Below are positions 27,100 through 36,881 of a stretch of 64,000 nucleotides of DNA, in pieces. Location: assembly GCA_018268715.1 (NCBI GenBank), contig JAFDVZ010000002.1:429632-493631 (forward strand), given 5' to 3'. The position numbers were made by a program, and so were the translations under genes. The notes under the pieces were generated by a model. The model had not been told where the DNA came from and did not search any database. It was given only the letters and a program-made list of their open reading frames with translations. How positions within the stretch are numbered: the stretch's first letter is position 1; each line of letters opens with the position of its first letter. Source of the DNA: Acidobacteriota bacterium (GTDB taxonomy: Bacteria; Acidobacteriota; Terriglobia; Bryobacterales; Bryobacteraceae).

Positions 27100-30000
27100 A
27101 TGCTGTACTCAACACCGAAGCTGTTAGCTGCTATCCTGTTATGCGCCACGGGGTTGTCCGCGCAGGAAGCTCGTGGCTCAATCGGCGGACGGGTTTCCGA
27201 CACGTCCGGCGCTGTCATCGCGAACGCGAAAATCACCATCACCAACACCGCGACGAACGAAATTCGCCGTGCTCAGACGAATGAAACGGGTTACTACGAG
27301 GTTAATTTTCTCGAGCCCTCCACCTACGCACTGACCTTTGAGACCGAAGGATTCAAGAAGGTCGTCCGCAGCGGCGTGGAGCTCAACGTCGGATCCAAGA
27401 TCGACATCTCGGTGAACCTCGAGGTTGGCGGCACAACCGAGACCGTCGAGGTCAAAGGCGAGGCGCCGCTGCTTGAAACCACCAGCGCCAGCGGCGGCCG
27501 TGTTCTCGACAACCGTCAGTTGATCAACCTGCCCTTCTCGGACCTGAACCCGTTCGCCCTGTCGGCCCTCGCGCCCGGCATGCAGTGGACCGGTCAACCC
27601 GAATACCGCCGCCCGTTCGATAACGGCGGCACGTCGTCGTTCAACACCGCCGGCGGCGTGGGGCAGAACGAGTACTCCATGGACGGCGTCACCGTCACCG
27701 GCACCGGCCGCCGCGTCGGCTTCGTGCCGCCCGCCGACTCGGTGACGGAGTTCAAGCTCGAAACCTCCAATTTCGACGCCAGCCAGGGCTTCACCTCCGG
27801 CGCCGTCATCAACGTCGTCAGCCGCTCGGGCTCAAACGCCCTGCACGGCTCCATCTTCGACCAGTATTGGAATCAGCGCTGGAACGCCACGCCGCACTTC
27901 ACCCGCCTGCAGTGGGAAAGCCAGGTGGCGCAGGGCAAGCTGGCCCCGGACTCGCAGAAGCAGGCCGCCGGCCGCTCCAACAACTACGGTTTGAGCGCGT
28001 CCGGACCCGTCTGGATCCCTAAGGTCATCAACGGCAAGAACAAGCTGTTCTGGACCTTCACCTGGAACGGCATCAAGCAGACCAAGGCGGAAACCACCAG
28101 TTCCGTCAACGTCACCGTCCCCACCGAAGCCGAGCGCAATGGCGACTTCTCGCAATTGCTCGGCGTCGCCAACGGCGCCACGCTCTACACCGTCTACGAC
28201 CCCCGTAGCGCCAAGAGCGTCAACGGCGTCGTCACCCGCACGCCCTTCCCCGGCAACGTCATCCCGAAGAGCCAGTTCGCCAACGCGAACATGTACAACG
28301 CCATCGTGAAGCTGTATCCGCTTCCGAACAACGTACCCGGCCTGGTCACCGCCGACGGCATCAACAACTATCTCGCCTCCGGCATGCCGAAGAACGAGAA
28401 CTTCAACTCGTTTGTGAACCGCTACGACTACAACCTGAACGAAAAGAACCGCATCAGCGTCCGCTGGCAGTACAACCACCGCCTGGCCGACGAGTACGAC
28501 TGGACCTATGAGACCGCCCGCGGCCTCCACTCCGACGGTCTGGTCCGCGTCAACAAAGGCGGCTCCATCGGCTGGTTGTACACGCTGAGCTCCACCAACA
28601 TCCTCGATGTCGGCGCCGGTTTGTCGCGTTTTGAAGAGGGCAACTCCATCCCCGTGCTGACCTCCAAGAAGCCCAGCGACATCGGCCTTCCCGCCTATAT
28701 GGACCAGAAGGCCGGCGCATACACGGAAATGCCGCGCCTGGACTTCAACAACATCGTGGACGTCAACGGCGTTCAGGGCAGCTATCCGGTGATCGGCGCC
28801 AAGGCCACCACCTACGACCTGCACGCCACCATGACCACCATCCACGGCAACCACTCCTGGAAGTACGGCTGGCAGGAGCGCCGCATGGACATCGCCGGGG
28901 CGAGCCCGGGTTACAGTTCCGGCTACTTCACCTACCGCAACACCTACGTCAAGGCCGCCGACACCACCACCACCGCCTCCAACCACGGGCTCGACTGGGC
29001 GACCTTCATCCTCGGCCTGCCCACCGCGCAGTATGTCGACACCAACGATTCGGCCTACTACCGCACGCCCCGCCGCGCCCTGTTCTTCCAGGACGACTGG
29101 CGTCTGGGCGCCAGGCTCAGGGTCAGCCTCGGACTCCGATGGGAGCACGAGGGCGGCAGCACCGAACGCTACAACCGAGGCATCGTCGCGTCGTTCTTCC
29201 CGGATCTGAAGCTGCCCTTCACCGATCTCGTACAATCGGCCTACGCCTCCAACCCGATCTCCGACCTCGCCGCCAGCTCGTTCAAGGTTCTGGGCGGCAC
29301 GCGCTACCTGGGCACAGACGGCTACGGAAGCGTCACCAAGGGCGTCAACTGGATCCTTCCGAAGACAGGCATCGTCTACTCGTTCAACGACAAGACCGTC
29401 ATCCGCGCCGGCTACGGCATGTATGCCGACACCTACAACGTGAACAACAGCCAGCCGCTCACCACCGGCTATACGTTGCCCACATCCACCACCATCAGCA
29501 ACGACAACGGTCTGACGTTCTGTTGCGGAGTGGGCGCGGCTTCAAGCCTCTCCTCCACCGTGAACCCCACCGTCGATCCGTTCCCGGTGCGCGCCAACGG
29601 CACCCGCTTTGACACGCCGTTGCAAAACCAGCTCGGCTACATCCCGCAGGTCGGCCGCGGCATCACCTCCACCAACTACGCCCTCGACTGGACCTTCCGT
29701 CCCGCCCTTCAGCAGCGGTGGAGAATCGGAGTGCAGCGTGAGATCGTCCACAACCTGATGCTGGAGGTCTCCTACAACGGCGCTTTCGCCCATCTCCCGA
29801 TCAACACCACCGGCAACGACGGCCGCCCGCTGTATCGAATCGATGCGCTGCCGTCCAGCTACTGGTCCACCGGCAACGTCCGGAATCAGGCCAACGACGA
29901 CTACCTGAACGCCAACGTCGCCAACCCGTACAACATCAAGAACCTGGCTTCTTTGCAGCAATCGAGCCCGGTCATCTACAACTACCTGACCACTCAGAGT

Positions 30001-30861
30001 CTGTTCACTGGCACAACCATCCGCCGCAACCAGTTGCTGCGGCCGTACGGTTTCATGGGCGGAGTCTGGGGTCTACGCCCGGGCGACAACTACACCGACA
30101 AGCAGGGCAGCATGAAGTACCGCGACGTGTCCTTCCTGGTGGAGCGCCGCTACACCAAGGGCCTCCAGACCTCGTTCATGTACACCTGGACGTCGAGCTG
30201 GGCCAAGGACTGGCTGGCCAACGAATTCGACACCGCGCCGACCGAGCGTCCCAACAACAACGTCCGCCCGCACCGCATCGCCTGGTCGGGAACCTACGAG
30301 ATGCCCTGGGGCAAGGGGCGCACGTGGCTCAAGGACGGTTTCGTGTCCTACCTGATCGGCAACTGGAACGGCGGTTGGGTGTTCCAGTATCAGAACGGCC
30401 CCGCCACCACCTGGGGCAACGTCTTCTATTACGGGGACATGAACACCATCGCCGACGCGTTTAAGCACGAGTCGGTGAACTCGGCGAACATGCACCAGTG
30501 GTTCGACGGGTCCATCGCCTACCGGACCTCCGGCGCCTGCGGCGTTCCTTCCGGTTTCGTCGGCTTCGAGGGTCGTTCGAGTTGTGCGCCGGGCTCCTAT
30601 CACGTCCGCGTCTTCCCGCGCACGCTCGACTCGTTGCGCGAGGACGGCATCACCAACTGGGACCTCAAGGTGGAGCGCGCGTTCCCCATCAAGCCGGAGC
30701 GCGGCATCAACGCCAGGTTCTCCGTCGACCTGCTCAACGCGTTCAACCACACTAACTTCTCCGGTCCGAACACGGATCCCACCAGCTCTAACTTCGGCAA
30801 GGTGGATACGCAGCGCGGACTCTCGCGAATCATCCAGTTCAACCTGCGCGTGGAGTTCTGA
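27100..30861 (+). CDS. TonB-dependent receptor with carboxypeptidase-regulatory-like domain (Oar-like)
   Basis: A 1253-residue outer-membrane receptor. After a signal peptide (cleavage near LSAQ) comes a CarboxypepD-like beta-sandwich (SIGGRVSDTSGAVIANAKITITNTATNE region), then a plug domain (VEVKGEAPLLETTSASGGRVLDNRQLINLP region) and a long beta-barrel ending in FNLRVEF, the aromatic C-terminus typical of outer-membrane proteins. Acidobacteria carry dozens of such receptors, mostly for glycan or peptide uptake. An obvious TonB box is not seen. A strong terminator follows the stop. Codon use is very GC-rich. Confidence 0.93.
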   Translation: MLYSTPKLLAAILLCATGLSAQEARGSIGGRVSDTSGAVIANAKITITNTATNEIRRAQTNETGYYEVNFLEPSTYALTFETEGFKKVVRSGVELNVGSKIDISVNLEVGGTTETVEVKGEAPLLETTSASGGRVLDNRQLINLPFSDLNPFALSALAPGMQWTGQPEYRRPFDNGGTSSFNTAGGVGQNEYSMDGVTVTGTGRRVGFVPPADSVTEFKLETSNFDASQGFTSGAVINVVSRSGSNALHGSIFDQYWNQRWNATPHFTRLQWESQVAQGKLAPDSQKQAAGRSNNYGLSASGPVWIPKVINGKNKLFWTFTWNGIKQTKAETTSSVNVTVPTEAERNGDFSQLLGVANGATLYTVYDPRSAKSVNGVVTRTPFPGNVIPKSQFANANMYNAIVKLYPLPNNVPGLVTADGINNYLASGMPKNENFNSFVNRYDYNLNEKNRISVRWQYNHRLADEYDWTYETARGLHSDGLVRVNKGGSIGWLYTLSSTNILDVGAGLSRFEEGNSIPVLTSKKPSDIGLPAYMDQKAGAYTEMPRLDFNNIVDVNGVQGSYPVIGAKATTYDLHATMTTIHGNHSWKYGWQERRMDIAGASPGYSSGYFTYRNTYVKAADTTTTASNHGLDWATFILGLPTAQYVDTNDSAYYRTPRRALFFQDDWRLGARLRVSLGLRWEHEGGSTERYNRGIVASFFPDLKLPFTDLVQSAYASNPISDLAASSFKVLGGTRYLGTDGYGSVTKGVNWILPKTGIVYSFNDKTVIRAGYGMYADTYNVNNSQPLTTGYTLPTSTTISNDNGLTFCCGVGAASSLSSTVNPTVDPFPVRANGTRFDTPLQNQLGYIPQVGRGITSTNYALDWTFRPALQQRWRIGVQREIVHNLMLEVSYNGAFAHLPINTTGNDGRPLYRIDALPSSYWSTGNVRNQANDDYLNANVANPYNIKNLASLQQSSPVIYNYLTTQSLFTGTTIRRNQLLRPYGFMGGVWGLRPGDNYTDKQGSMKYRDVSFLVERRYTKGLQTSFMYTWTSSWAKDWLANEFDTAPTERPNNNVRPHRIAWSGTYEMPWGKGRTWLKDGFVSYLIGNWNGGWVFQYQNGPATTWGNVFYYGDMNTIADAFKHESVNSANMHQWFDGSIAYRTSGACGVPSGFVGFEGRSSCAPGSYHVRVFPRTLDSLREDGITNWDLKVERAFPIKPERGINARFSVDLLNAFNHTNFSGPNTDPTSSNFGKVDTQRGLSRIIQFNLRVEF

Positions 30862-30886
30862 TCCCCGCGTAAATTCGTTCGCTTCG

Positions 30887-30920
30887 GAGCCTCCGGCGGA
30901 ACCCTGCCGGAGGCTCTTTT
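30887..30920 (+). terminator. Rho-independent terminator after the TonB receptor gene
   Basis: A perfect 11-bp stem, GAGCCTCCGGC at 30887-30897 and GCCGGAGGCTC at 30906-30916, closes an 8-nt loop and is followed by TTTT. It lies 26 bp after the receptor stop and ahead of the oxidoreductase gene at 30970, which therefore needs its own promoter. Confidence 0.85.
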
Positions 30921-30969
30921 GCGATATGCTGCAACAGACGATATCCCCTCCGTAGCAAGGACCGATGAC

Positions 30970-32280
30970 ATGGACATCAGCAGACGAAACGTCTTAACCG
31001 CCGCCGGTACGGCGTTCACAACGAATCTATTTACCGGAAACGTGAAGGGCGCCAACGACAAGGTGGCGGTCGGTTTCATCGGCCTCGGCGCGATGGGCTC
31101 GGGCAATCTCGAATACTCGATGAAAGTGCCCGGCTTCGTGCCCGTCGCTCTGTGCGACGTCTACCAGCCTCATCTGGAGCGGGCCGTCGCCTCCGCCAAC
31201 AAGGGAGGCTTCCAGCCCAAGGGAGTTAAGGACTTCCGCGAAGTTATAGCGGACCGCTCCATCGACGCCATCTGCGTGTCCACGCCCGATCACTGGCACG
31301 CCTACATGACCGTGGAAGGCTGCAAGGCCGGCAAGGACGTCTACGTCGAAAAGCCCGCCTGCGTCTACATTGAGGAAGGCCAGAAGATGGTGCAGGCCGC
31401 CCGCAAGTACAACCGCATCGTGCAGGCCGGCACCATGCAGCGCTCCGGCGGCTACTTCAAGAAGGCCGCCGAGCTCGTGGCCAAGGGCATCATCGGAGAG
31501 GTCACGTTCTGCCACGCCTACCAAAGCGGACTCACGCCGAAGAAGGGCTGGGGCAATCCGGAAAACAGCACGCCGCCGTCTGATCTCGACTGGAACATGT
31601 GGCTCGGGCCCGCGCCGGAAGTTCCGTTCAACAACAACCGCTGGGGCGTGAAGACCACGACCTTCCCGACGTTCCGCTACTTCTGGGACTACGCCGGCGG
31701 CGCGATGACCGACTGGGGCGTCCATCTCATTGACCCGTTGCATCAGTGCTTCAACGAGGTGATGCCGACGTCGGTGGTGGCGTTGGGCGACAAGTATTAC
31801 GTCACCGACAACACCCAGACGCCGGACACGATGCTCGCCACGTTCCACTATCCGAAATTCCTGTCGAGTTATGAGAGCCGCACGGCCAACCCCATGCCGA
31901 TGTTCGGCATGCAGCAGGGCGCGGCGACCACCATCCACGGCACGGAAGGCACCATCATGGTGAACCGCCAGGGTTGCTGGCTGATTCCGAACAGCGAGCG
32001 GTCGCGCCTGGCGCCGCAAAGCTGGGCCAACGACCGCGAGATGGCGCAGATGAACGTCCCCCACTGGCGCAACTGGCTCGAATGCATCAAGACCCGTCAG
32101 AAGCCGCAGAGCGAGATCGAAACCTGCGTCCGTTCGTCGGCCACGTGCATCCTGGCGAACGTCTCCATGCGGTCGCAATCACGCCTGGATTGGGACGAAG
32201 CCAACTGGACCGTCAAGCAGGACGCCGCGAAGCCGTTCATCAAGGCGAAGTACCGCGCGCCCTGGAAGCTGGAAGTCTAG
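30970..32280 (+). CDS. Gfo/Idh/MocA family oxidoreductase with Tat-like leader
   Basis: A 436-residue NAD(P)-dependent dehydrogenase family protein. The N-terminus MDISRRNVLTAAGTAF is a Tat-like signal. The Rossmann fold shows VGFIGLGAMGSGN; STPDHWHAYMTVEGCKAGKDVYVEKP holds the family EKP motif (quoted in part); the C-terminal domain has WDYAGGAMTDWGVHLIDPLH. The exported members act on sugars or cyclitols, with substrate unknown. An AAGGA sits 8 bp before the ATG at 30970. It is the last plus-strand gene before the convergent glycosyltransferase block. Confidence 0.9.
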   Translation: MDISRRNVLTAAGTAFTTNLFTGNVKGANDKVAVGFIGLGAMGSGNLEYSMKVPGFVPVALCDVYQPHLERAVASANKGGFQPKGVKDFREVIADRSIDAICVSTPDHWHAYMTVEGCKAGKDVYVEKPACVYIEEGQKMVQAARKYNRIVQAGTMQRSGGYFKKAAELVAKGIIGEVTFCHAYQSGLTPKKGWGNPENSTPPSDLDWNMWLGPAPEVPFNNNRWGVKTTTFPTFRYFWDYAGGAMTDWGVHLIDPLHQCFNEVMPTSVVALGDKYYVTDNTQTPDTMLATFHYPKFLSSYESRTANPMPMFGMQQGAATTIHGTEGTIMVNRQGCWLIPNSERSRLAPQSWANDREMAQMNVPHWRNWLECIKTRQKPQSEIETCVRSSATCILANVSMRSQSRLDWDEANWTVKQDAAKPFIKAKYRAPWKLEV

Positions 32281-32290
32281 CCGCTACGAG

Positions 32291-32348
32291 GACGCCCTCT
32301 TCCACATTCCGCTCTTTCCAAAACCGGGCGGAAAGTGGAGGGGGCGTC
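32291..32348. terminator. Imperfect hairpin between convergent genes
   Basis: GACGCCC at 32291-32297 pairs with GGGCGTC ending at 32348, and an inner CTTTCC pairs with GGAAAG. The fold lies between the oxidoreductase stop and the convergent GT-C stop. There is no T-run, so termination is only likely from the position. Confidence 0.35.
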
Positions 32349-32369
32349 GGCGAATTGAACCAAGCTCGG

Positions 32370-33662
32370 TCAGTTGTCGTAATAGGACAGCCGTATTACG
32401 AAATCGAGAGCCAGATCCTGCATCCCTCCCCGGACGAACACCCGCTCAAAAGTGCCCTGTTCGGCGACAGCGCCGCTCACTACAACAAGCGCCAAGATCG
32501 CCACGGCCGGTGCGCTGAACCACCGCAAATGTCGGTTTGCCAGGTCCAATATCGCGGCGAATCCCATTCCTGCCAGAAGATACATCGCCCCATAAATCGA
32601 AGCCAGGAAGCGGAAGTTCTGCGCCAACGGCAGAACAGATATCACCGCTAGCACGAAAACGGAAGTCGACGCGAATAGGCGTAACAGCGCTCGCTCCTCC
32701 GTGCCGAAGCGCAGGCCCAGGCGCTCCAGAATTCGGTCTCGCGTCACCGCAAGGGCGGTGGCGACAGCGCAGAAGACCAAGTTTACTGGTGTGAGAATCC
32801 ACAATCCCTGAACCATGGAGTACCAGGGGCCGGACTGATGGCGGGTCGCCCAGGAATACTGGTCGTCCACGCGGCTCGCGTAGAAGATCGTGTACAAAGC
32901 GGACAGCCGTCCCGTTCCGCGGCCTAACTCCGACAGAGCCCACAGACTCAGCCCCGCGGCGAGCAGGCCTCCCAGCGCGAAACCGGCCAACATGCGCCAT
33001 TCCCGCCTCGCCATCAACAGAGCCAGAACGTATGACACCGCCGCCAACGCGACGAATATCCCCAACGGCTTCACCAGAACCGCGCATCCGGCGAACCCGA
33101 AAAGCGTCACGTAAGGCCACCACTTGCGATGGTTCCGCGTGATCTCGCAGGCTGACCAAACCATCAGCAACCCCAGAAACTCCATGATCGATTCCTGCCA
33201 ACAGCGCCTGGCCGCGACTCGGGCCAGTAGTGACGCCGCGAGTGAAAACATGGCGTAGACGGCGGCCCATGGCGAAAGGAATCGCGCTCCGATGGCGCCA
33301 AGCGCCATCAGGGACAATATGCTAGCCGCGGTGGAAAGCCACGCGCCCGCCCTCGCGTCATACGCGCCGCTGATCTTCATCACGCCCGCCAGCAGGGCCA
33401 GGTAGGTGCGTTTCAGTGGTATCCCGGTCCGCGCCGAAAAGCCTTTTTCGGACATCTGCTTGGCGGTGCGGACATAGAGTGTCTCGTCCGGGCTCGGCGG
33501 GGTTGAAACGTTCACATACGCGAGACGAAGCCATATCCCCATGAGCAAAAACACCAGAAGGGCGGTGACGGTCGTCCGTCGAGGAGTCAGCCGCGACCAA
33601 GGCGTCCCCTGGCGCTCGGGCGCCTTGCGGGCCTTCTGCGGAGTCTTCTTCCGCGTCATCAT
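32370..33662 (-). CDS. ArnT/PMT-like GT-C glycosyltransferase family 39 membrane protein
   Basis: A 430-residue multi-spanning membrane protein. A Lys/Arg-rich N-terminus precedes the first helix; the loop after it carries PPSPDETLYVRTAKQMSEKGF, the acidic DE pair typical of GT-C enzymes that use polyprenyl-phosphate sugars. About ten further helices follow. It probably transfers a sugar to a lipid or protein on the periplasmic side. The start overlaps the stop of the GT2-GtrA gene (ATGA, 33659-33662), making it the last of a three-gene operon. Confidence 0.82.
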   Translation of the reverse strand: MMTRKKTPQKARKAPERQGTPWSRLTPRRTTVTALLVFLLMGIWLRLAYVNVSTPPSPDETLYVRTAKQMSEKGFSARTGIPLKRTYLALLAGVMKISGAYDARAGAWLSTAASILSLMALGAIGARFLSPWAAVYAMFSLAASLLARVAARRCWQESIMEFLGLLMVWSACEITRNHRKWWPYVTLFGFAGCAVLVKPLGIFVALAAVSYVLALLMARREWRMLAGFALGGLLAAGLSLWALSELGRGTGRLSALYTIFYASRVDDQYSWATRHQSGPWYSMVQGLWILTPVNLVFCAVATALAVTRDRILERLGLRFGTEERALLRLFASTSVFVLAVISVLPLAQNFRFLASIYGAMYLLAGMGFAAILDLANRHLRWFSAPAVAILALVVVSGAVAEQGTFERVFVRGGMQDLALDFVIRLSYYDN

Positions 33663-34690
33663 GCCGGCGTATCCCCTGACCGCCGGAACACCCAGTCCCG
33701 TTCCACTACAAAGTTGAAAAAGAATAGCATCGTTTCTGCCGCAAGTTTAGCAGGCATGATTCCGATGGGCAGATGGGACACAAACAGGCGAATCAACGCG
33801 TAGGACATGAATCCCGATATCACCACCAGGGCCAGATATCGGATCAACGCTTCGCGGTGCTTCTGGCCGGAGAAGAAGACGGCCTTCTTGACGGTGAGAT
33901 AGTTGAACGCCAGCGCTGCCAGCCGTCCCGCCGACTGGCTCAACGCCAGGTGGCTGCCCGCCCAGTACGCCAGCGCGAAAACGGCGTTATCCAACAGCGC
34001 CGTCAGCATCGAGACGGAAGCGAAACGCGCCAGGACGAAGTAGATCCGCATGGAGTCGAGCAGCGGATTGAAGTGAGACGAGCGGTTGCCGTCCAGATAG
34101 ATGGTTTCGATGGGGATTTCGACAATGCTCACGTGCCGGTGCTTGCAGGCGATCAGCATGTCCAACTCGAACTCGTAACCGCGTGAACGCAAACGCAGCA
34201 GGTGCGGGAGCAGCGCCGCGGGGATCGCGCGCAGCCCTGTCTGGGTGTCGGTGATCCGGTGGCCGACCACCAGGCCCATCACAAGTCGCGTAATCCGGTT
34301 GCCCGCGCGACTCCGCCACGGCACGTCTCCGCTGAAGTTGCGCGCCCCCAGTATCAACGCGTCGCGGTTGGCTGTGGCTGCCTGGGCGACGCGAATGATG
34401 TCGGTGGGCGAATGCTGCCCGTCGGCGTCCGCCGTGATCACGCTTTGAACGTCCGGATCGCTGCAGAGAACGAAATTGATGCCGGTCTTGAGCGCGGCTC
34501 CCTTCCCGAGATTCACGGCGTGCCGGAGCACCTCGATTTCGGGCCGGGCCGCCAGGGAATCGAACAAAGGGCGGTAGGCGGGGCCGCTCCCGTCGTCGAC
34601 AATGACGATTCGCCTCACTCCCCTGGCGATCAACTCGTCGGCCAGACGCGGTAGTTGCTCGGACGGGCGATAGGCCGGAATCAGGATCAT
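33659..34690 (-). CDS. GT2 glycosyltransferase fused to GtrA-like membrane domain
   Basis: A 343-residue fusion. Residues 1-220 are a family-2 transferase like dolichyl-phosphate mannose/glucose synthases (MILIPAYRPS, IVIVDDGSG, NLGKGAALKTGINF, TADADGQHSP, DTQTGLRAIP). The C-terminal 120 residues hold four helices of the GtrA type (ARFASVSMLTALLDNAVFAL, TAETMLFFFNFVVERDWVF region). It likely makes and flips a polyprenyl-phosphate sugar, the donor for its GT-C partners. The start at 34690 overlaps the previous stop (ATGA); the open frame extends to 34753 but that extension lies inside the upstream gene. Confidence 0.88.
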   Translation of the reverse strand: MILIPAYRPSEQLPRLADELIARGVRRIVIVDDGSGPAYRPLFDSLAARPEIEVLRHAVNLGKGAALKTGINFVLCSDPDVQSVITADADGQHSPTDIIRVAQAATANRDALILGARNFSGDVPWRSRAGNRITRLVMGLVVGHRITDTQTGLRAIPAALLPHLLRLRSRGYEFELDMLIACKHRHVSIVEIPIETIYLDGNRSSHFNPLLDSMRIYFVLARFASVSMLTALLDNAVFALAYWAGSHLALSQSAGRLAALAFNYLTVKKAVFFSGQKHREALIRYLALVVISGFMSYALIRLFVSHLPIGIMPAKLAAETMLFFFNFVVERDWVFRRSGDTPA

Positions 34691-36630
34691 CGGTTCAGGC
34701 AAGCCTTCCGGGAGAGCGCCGACCAGGCGTCGACAAGTTGGCTGCGCCCCCATGGAGACCCGGGTTCCAGCTCGAGAACCTTCTTCGCGGCGCGAATCGA
34801 CTCTTCATAAAGACCGGCCCGGTCGTAGATCAGAGAGAGGACGAGATAATTCTGCGGCGACGGCTGGGAGGAGGCGCGGCGCTCGGTCTCGCTCGGCTCC
34901 ACAGCCGGGTTCGCGGCCAGGTGCGAATACGCAAGCGCCATGGAGTCGCCGGGCGCCAGGTTTAGCAAGTCGTTTACGACGCCCCGCAGACCTTCCCATT
35001 CCGATTGCCGGGCCAGGGCGTCCATCATTCCATAACTCGACAGGAGCGTGAAGGCGTTTTGCTCGTAGGCATTTCGATAAACTTGCAACGCCAGCGCGGT
35101 GTCGCCCCGAGCCGAGAGCCATCGGCCGTAGCCAATGTAGCTCCACGCATCGTGAGGCGCCAGTTCGATGGCCCTCTGGAAATGGCTCGCGGCTTCCGTG
35201 TCGCGGCACAGCGCACCCGCGACGGTTCCCAGGCTGGACTCCAGGCGAGCGTCGTCCGGTTTCAGCATGGCGGCGCGCTGATAGCTGCGATACGCCAGAT
35301 CCACCTCGCCCCGCGCCAGTAGAGCCGCGCCGTAGCCCATAAACCCCCGCGGATTGTTGGGACTCTTTCTGGTCACATCCGCCCACAACGTCTCATCGGT
35401 CCGCCACACCTCGTTCCGCAAGAAAGTTCCCCAGGCGAACGCGGCGAGAATTGCCACCGTTACAGCAGCCGCGGAGAGCCGGGTCCAGTGCCCTGTTCGG
35501 CGCAACAGGAGGACAGCGGTCCACACGACGGCGATGCTAAGACCAACGAAGGGCAGAAACATGCGGTGATCGTTCTCGACGTCCGCCAGCGGGTACATTG
35601 ACGTGGGGATCAGGCCTAGTACGAACCAGGACAACCCAAATGCGACGGGTCGCCACTCCCGCGTTCGCGCCGCGAAGACAATGGCCACGATCAGCAACGC
35701 CAGGAAGGCGAACCCCGCTAGCGCGGGACCGTTCCAGGGCGTGTCAAACGCTCGCAGGTCCGTATCGGCGCTCAGGTGGAGCGGCAGGAAGAACGAGCGG
35801 AAATACCGCAGGGCGACGTACGGCTGGGTGATCAGGTACGGAAGCGCCGGGCCGTGGTAGGGAACGAAGCTGGCGGGAGTCATCACTTCCTCGAGCGTTA
35901 CGAATACTAGGGCCAGAACCGTGGCCGGAATCGCGCGAATCGCACAGGAAGCGAGCGGCTCACGGCGGCCGGGCAGTCCGCTCTTCGCCTGGCGACGGTC
36001 AAAGAGGAGGATGTAGGCGACGAGGATTGGGGCGAAGATCAGCCCTGGGGGTTTGGCCAGCATACCAGCTAACGCCGGGGCGAGATACAACCCGTAGCGG
36101 CGCAAGCGCGGCGCGCGGGCGTACGTCGCCACGCAGGCCACAATTCCCAGGGCCACGTAGAGGTCCCCCCGCTGGACGATGTAATTGACCGTTTCGGCGC
36201 AGGCCGGATGCAATCCGTACAGCGCCGTCGCGAGCCACGCCAGCCGCCAGTTGTTGGGATCGGGACGAGTTCGTTCGAAAATATGGAGCGCCAACCCGTA
36301 TATCAGAACGAGTTGGACCAGGAACCACAGGAACGTCGATATGTGAAACCAAAAAGGCTTCAACCCCCCACCCAGGACGTAGTCCAGCGCCAGCGACGTG
36401 GTGACGAGCGGACGCCAGGATTGGTTCGCCGGTACGATGCTGAAGGTGGCCGCGTCACTGAAGAATCGCCAGAAGTTGGATAACGTGCGGATGGCTGGGT
36501 TGTACTGAACCGTGTGCCAATCGTCGAAGTGGAAGCCGTTGCCGAAGTGGTTCGAGTAGACAGCGATCACTATCGCCAGCAATGCCGCACAGAACAGCGG
36601 CCTTTGAATCCGGACCCAGTGGCTACTCAA
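34687..36630 (-). CDS. TMTC-like GT-C membrane protein with C-terminal TPR repeats
   Basis: A 647-residue protein. The N-terminal 400 residues contain around ten membrane helices with the motif NGFHFDDWHTVQYNP in the first loop (FDD is the GT-C acidic pair), HPACAETVNYIVQRGDLY, and LADVENDHRMFLPFVGLS. The C-terminal 230 residues are tetratricopeptide repeats (GFMGYGAALLARGEVDLAYRSYQRAAMLKPDD region). This order is that of TMTC-type protein O-mannosyltransferases. It heads a three-gene operon with the two other transferases, suggesting protein or glycolipid glycosylation at the periplasmic face. Confidence 0.8.
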   Translation of the reverse strand: MSSHWVRIQRPLFCAALLAIVIAVYSNHFGNGFHFDDWHTVQYNPAIRTLSNFWRFFSDAATFSIVPANQSWRPLVTTSLALDYVLGGGLKPFWFHISTFLWFLVQLVLIYGLALHIFERTRPDPNNWRLAWLATALYGLHPACAETVNYIVQRGDLYVALGIVACVATYARAPRLRRYGLYLAPALAGMLAKPPGLIFAPILVAYILLFDRRQAKSGLPGRREPLASCAIRAIPATVLALVFVTLEEVMTPASFVPYHGPALPYLITQPYVALRYFRSFFLPLHLSADTDLRAFDTPWNGPALAGFAFLALLIVAIVFAARTREWRPVAFGLSWFVLGLIPTSMYPLADVENDHRMFLPFVGLSIAVVWTAVLLLRRTGHWTRLSAAAVTVAILAAFAWGTFLRNEVWRTDETLWADVTRKSPNNPRGFMGYGAALLARGEVDLAYRSYQRAAMLKPDDARLESSLGTVAGALCRDTEAASHFQRAIELAPHDAWSYIGYGRWLSARGDTALALQVYRNAYEQNAFTLLSSYGMMDALARQSEWEGLRGVVNDLLNLAPGDSMALAYSHLAANPAVEPSETERRASSQPSPQNYLVLSLIYDRAGLYEESIRAAKKVLELEPGSPWGRSQLVDAWSALSRKACLNR

Positions 36631-36789
36631 ACCGCTGCTGGACCATGGTCCCAGCCACGTCCTTACGGCGTGTCGTTTGAGTTCGGTAGGCAGATCGACT
36701 CCTCCGCAGCCGCCCGGGGTCCACGCATTGATTGCAGCACGGCGCCTGACTAGATGCCTTACAAACGTGATCGAAAACCCAGAATGAGA

Positions 36790-36805
36790 CCGGCCTCCGG
36801 GCCGG
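36790..36805 (-). terminator. Hairpin downstream of the phosphotransferase gene
   Basis: CCGGCC at 36790-36795 and GGCCGG at 36800-36805 form a 6-bp GC stem with a 4-nt loop, about 80 bp past the stop of the minus-strand gene ending at 36882. On that strand the following bases are TCTCATT rather than a clean T-run, so this is a weak terminator candidate. The rest of 36631-36881 shows no gene. Confidence 0.3.
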
Positions 36806-36881
36806 CTTGTCGCTGTCTCTCTACCTTACACTTCCTCCTTTCCCCTTTTCATCTTTCGGGTCCGGTCGGCGCCCGTGGCTG

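Noticed and set aside
36806-36881. Pyrimidine-rich stretch (CTCTCTACC.. TTTCCCC) as a regulatory RNA
   Set aside because: Only composition supports it; no stable conserved fold was recognised.
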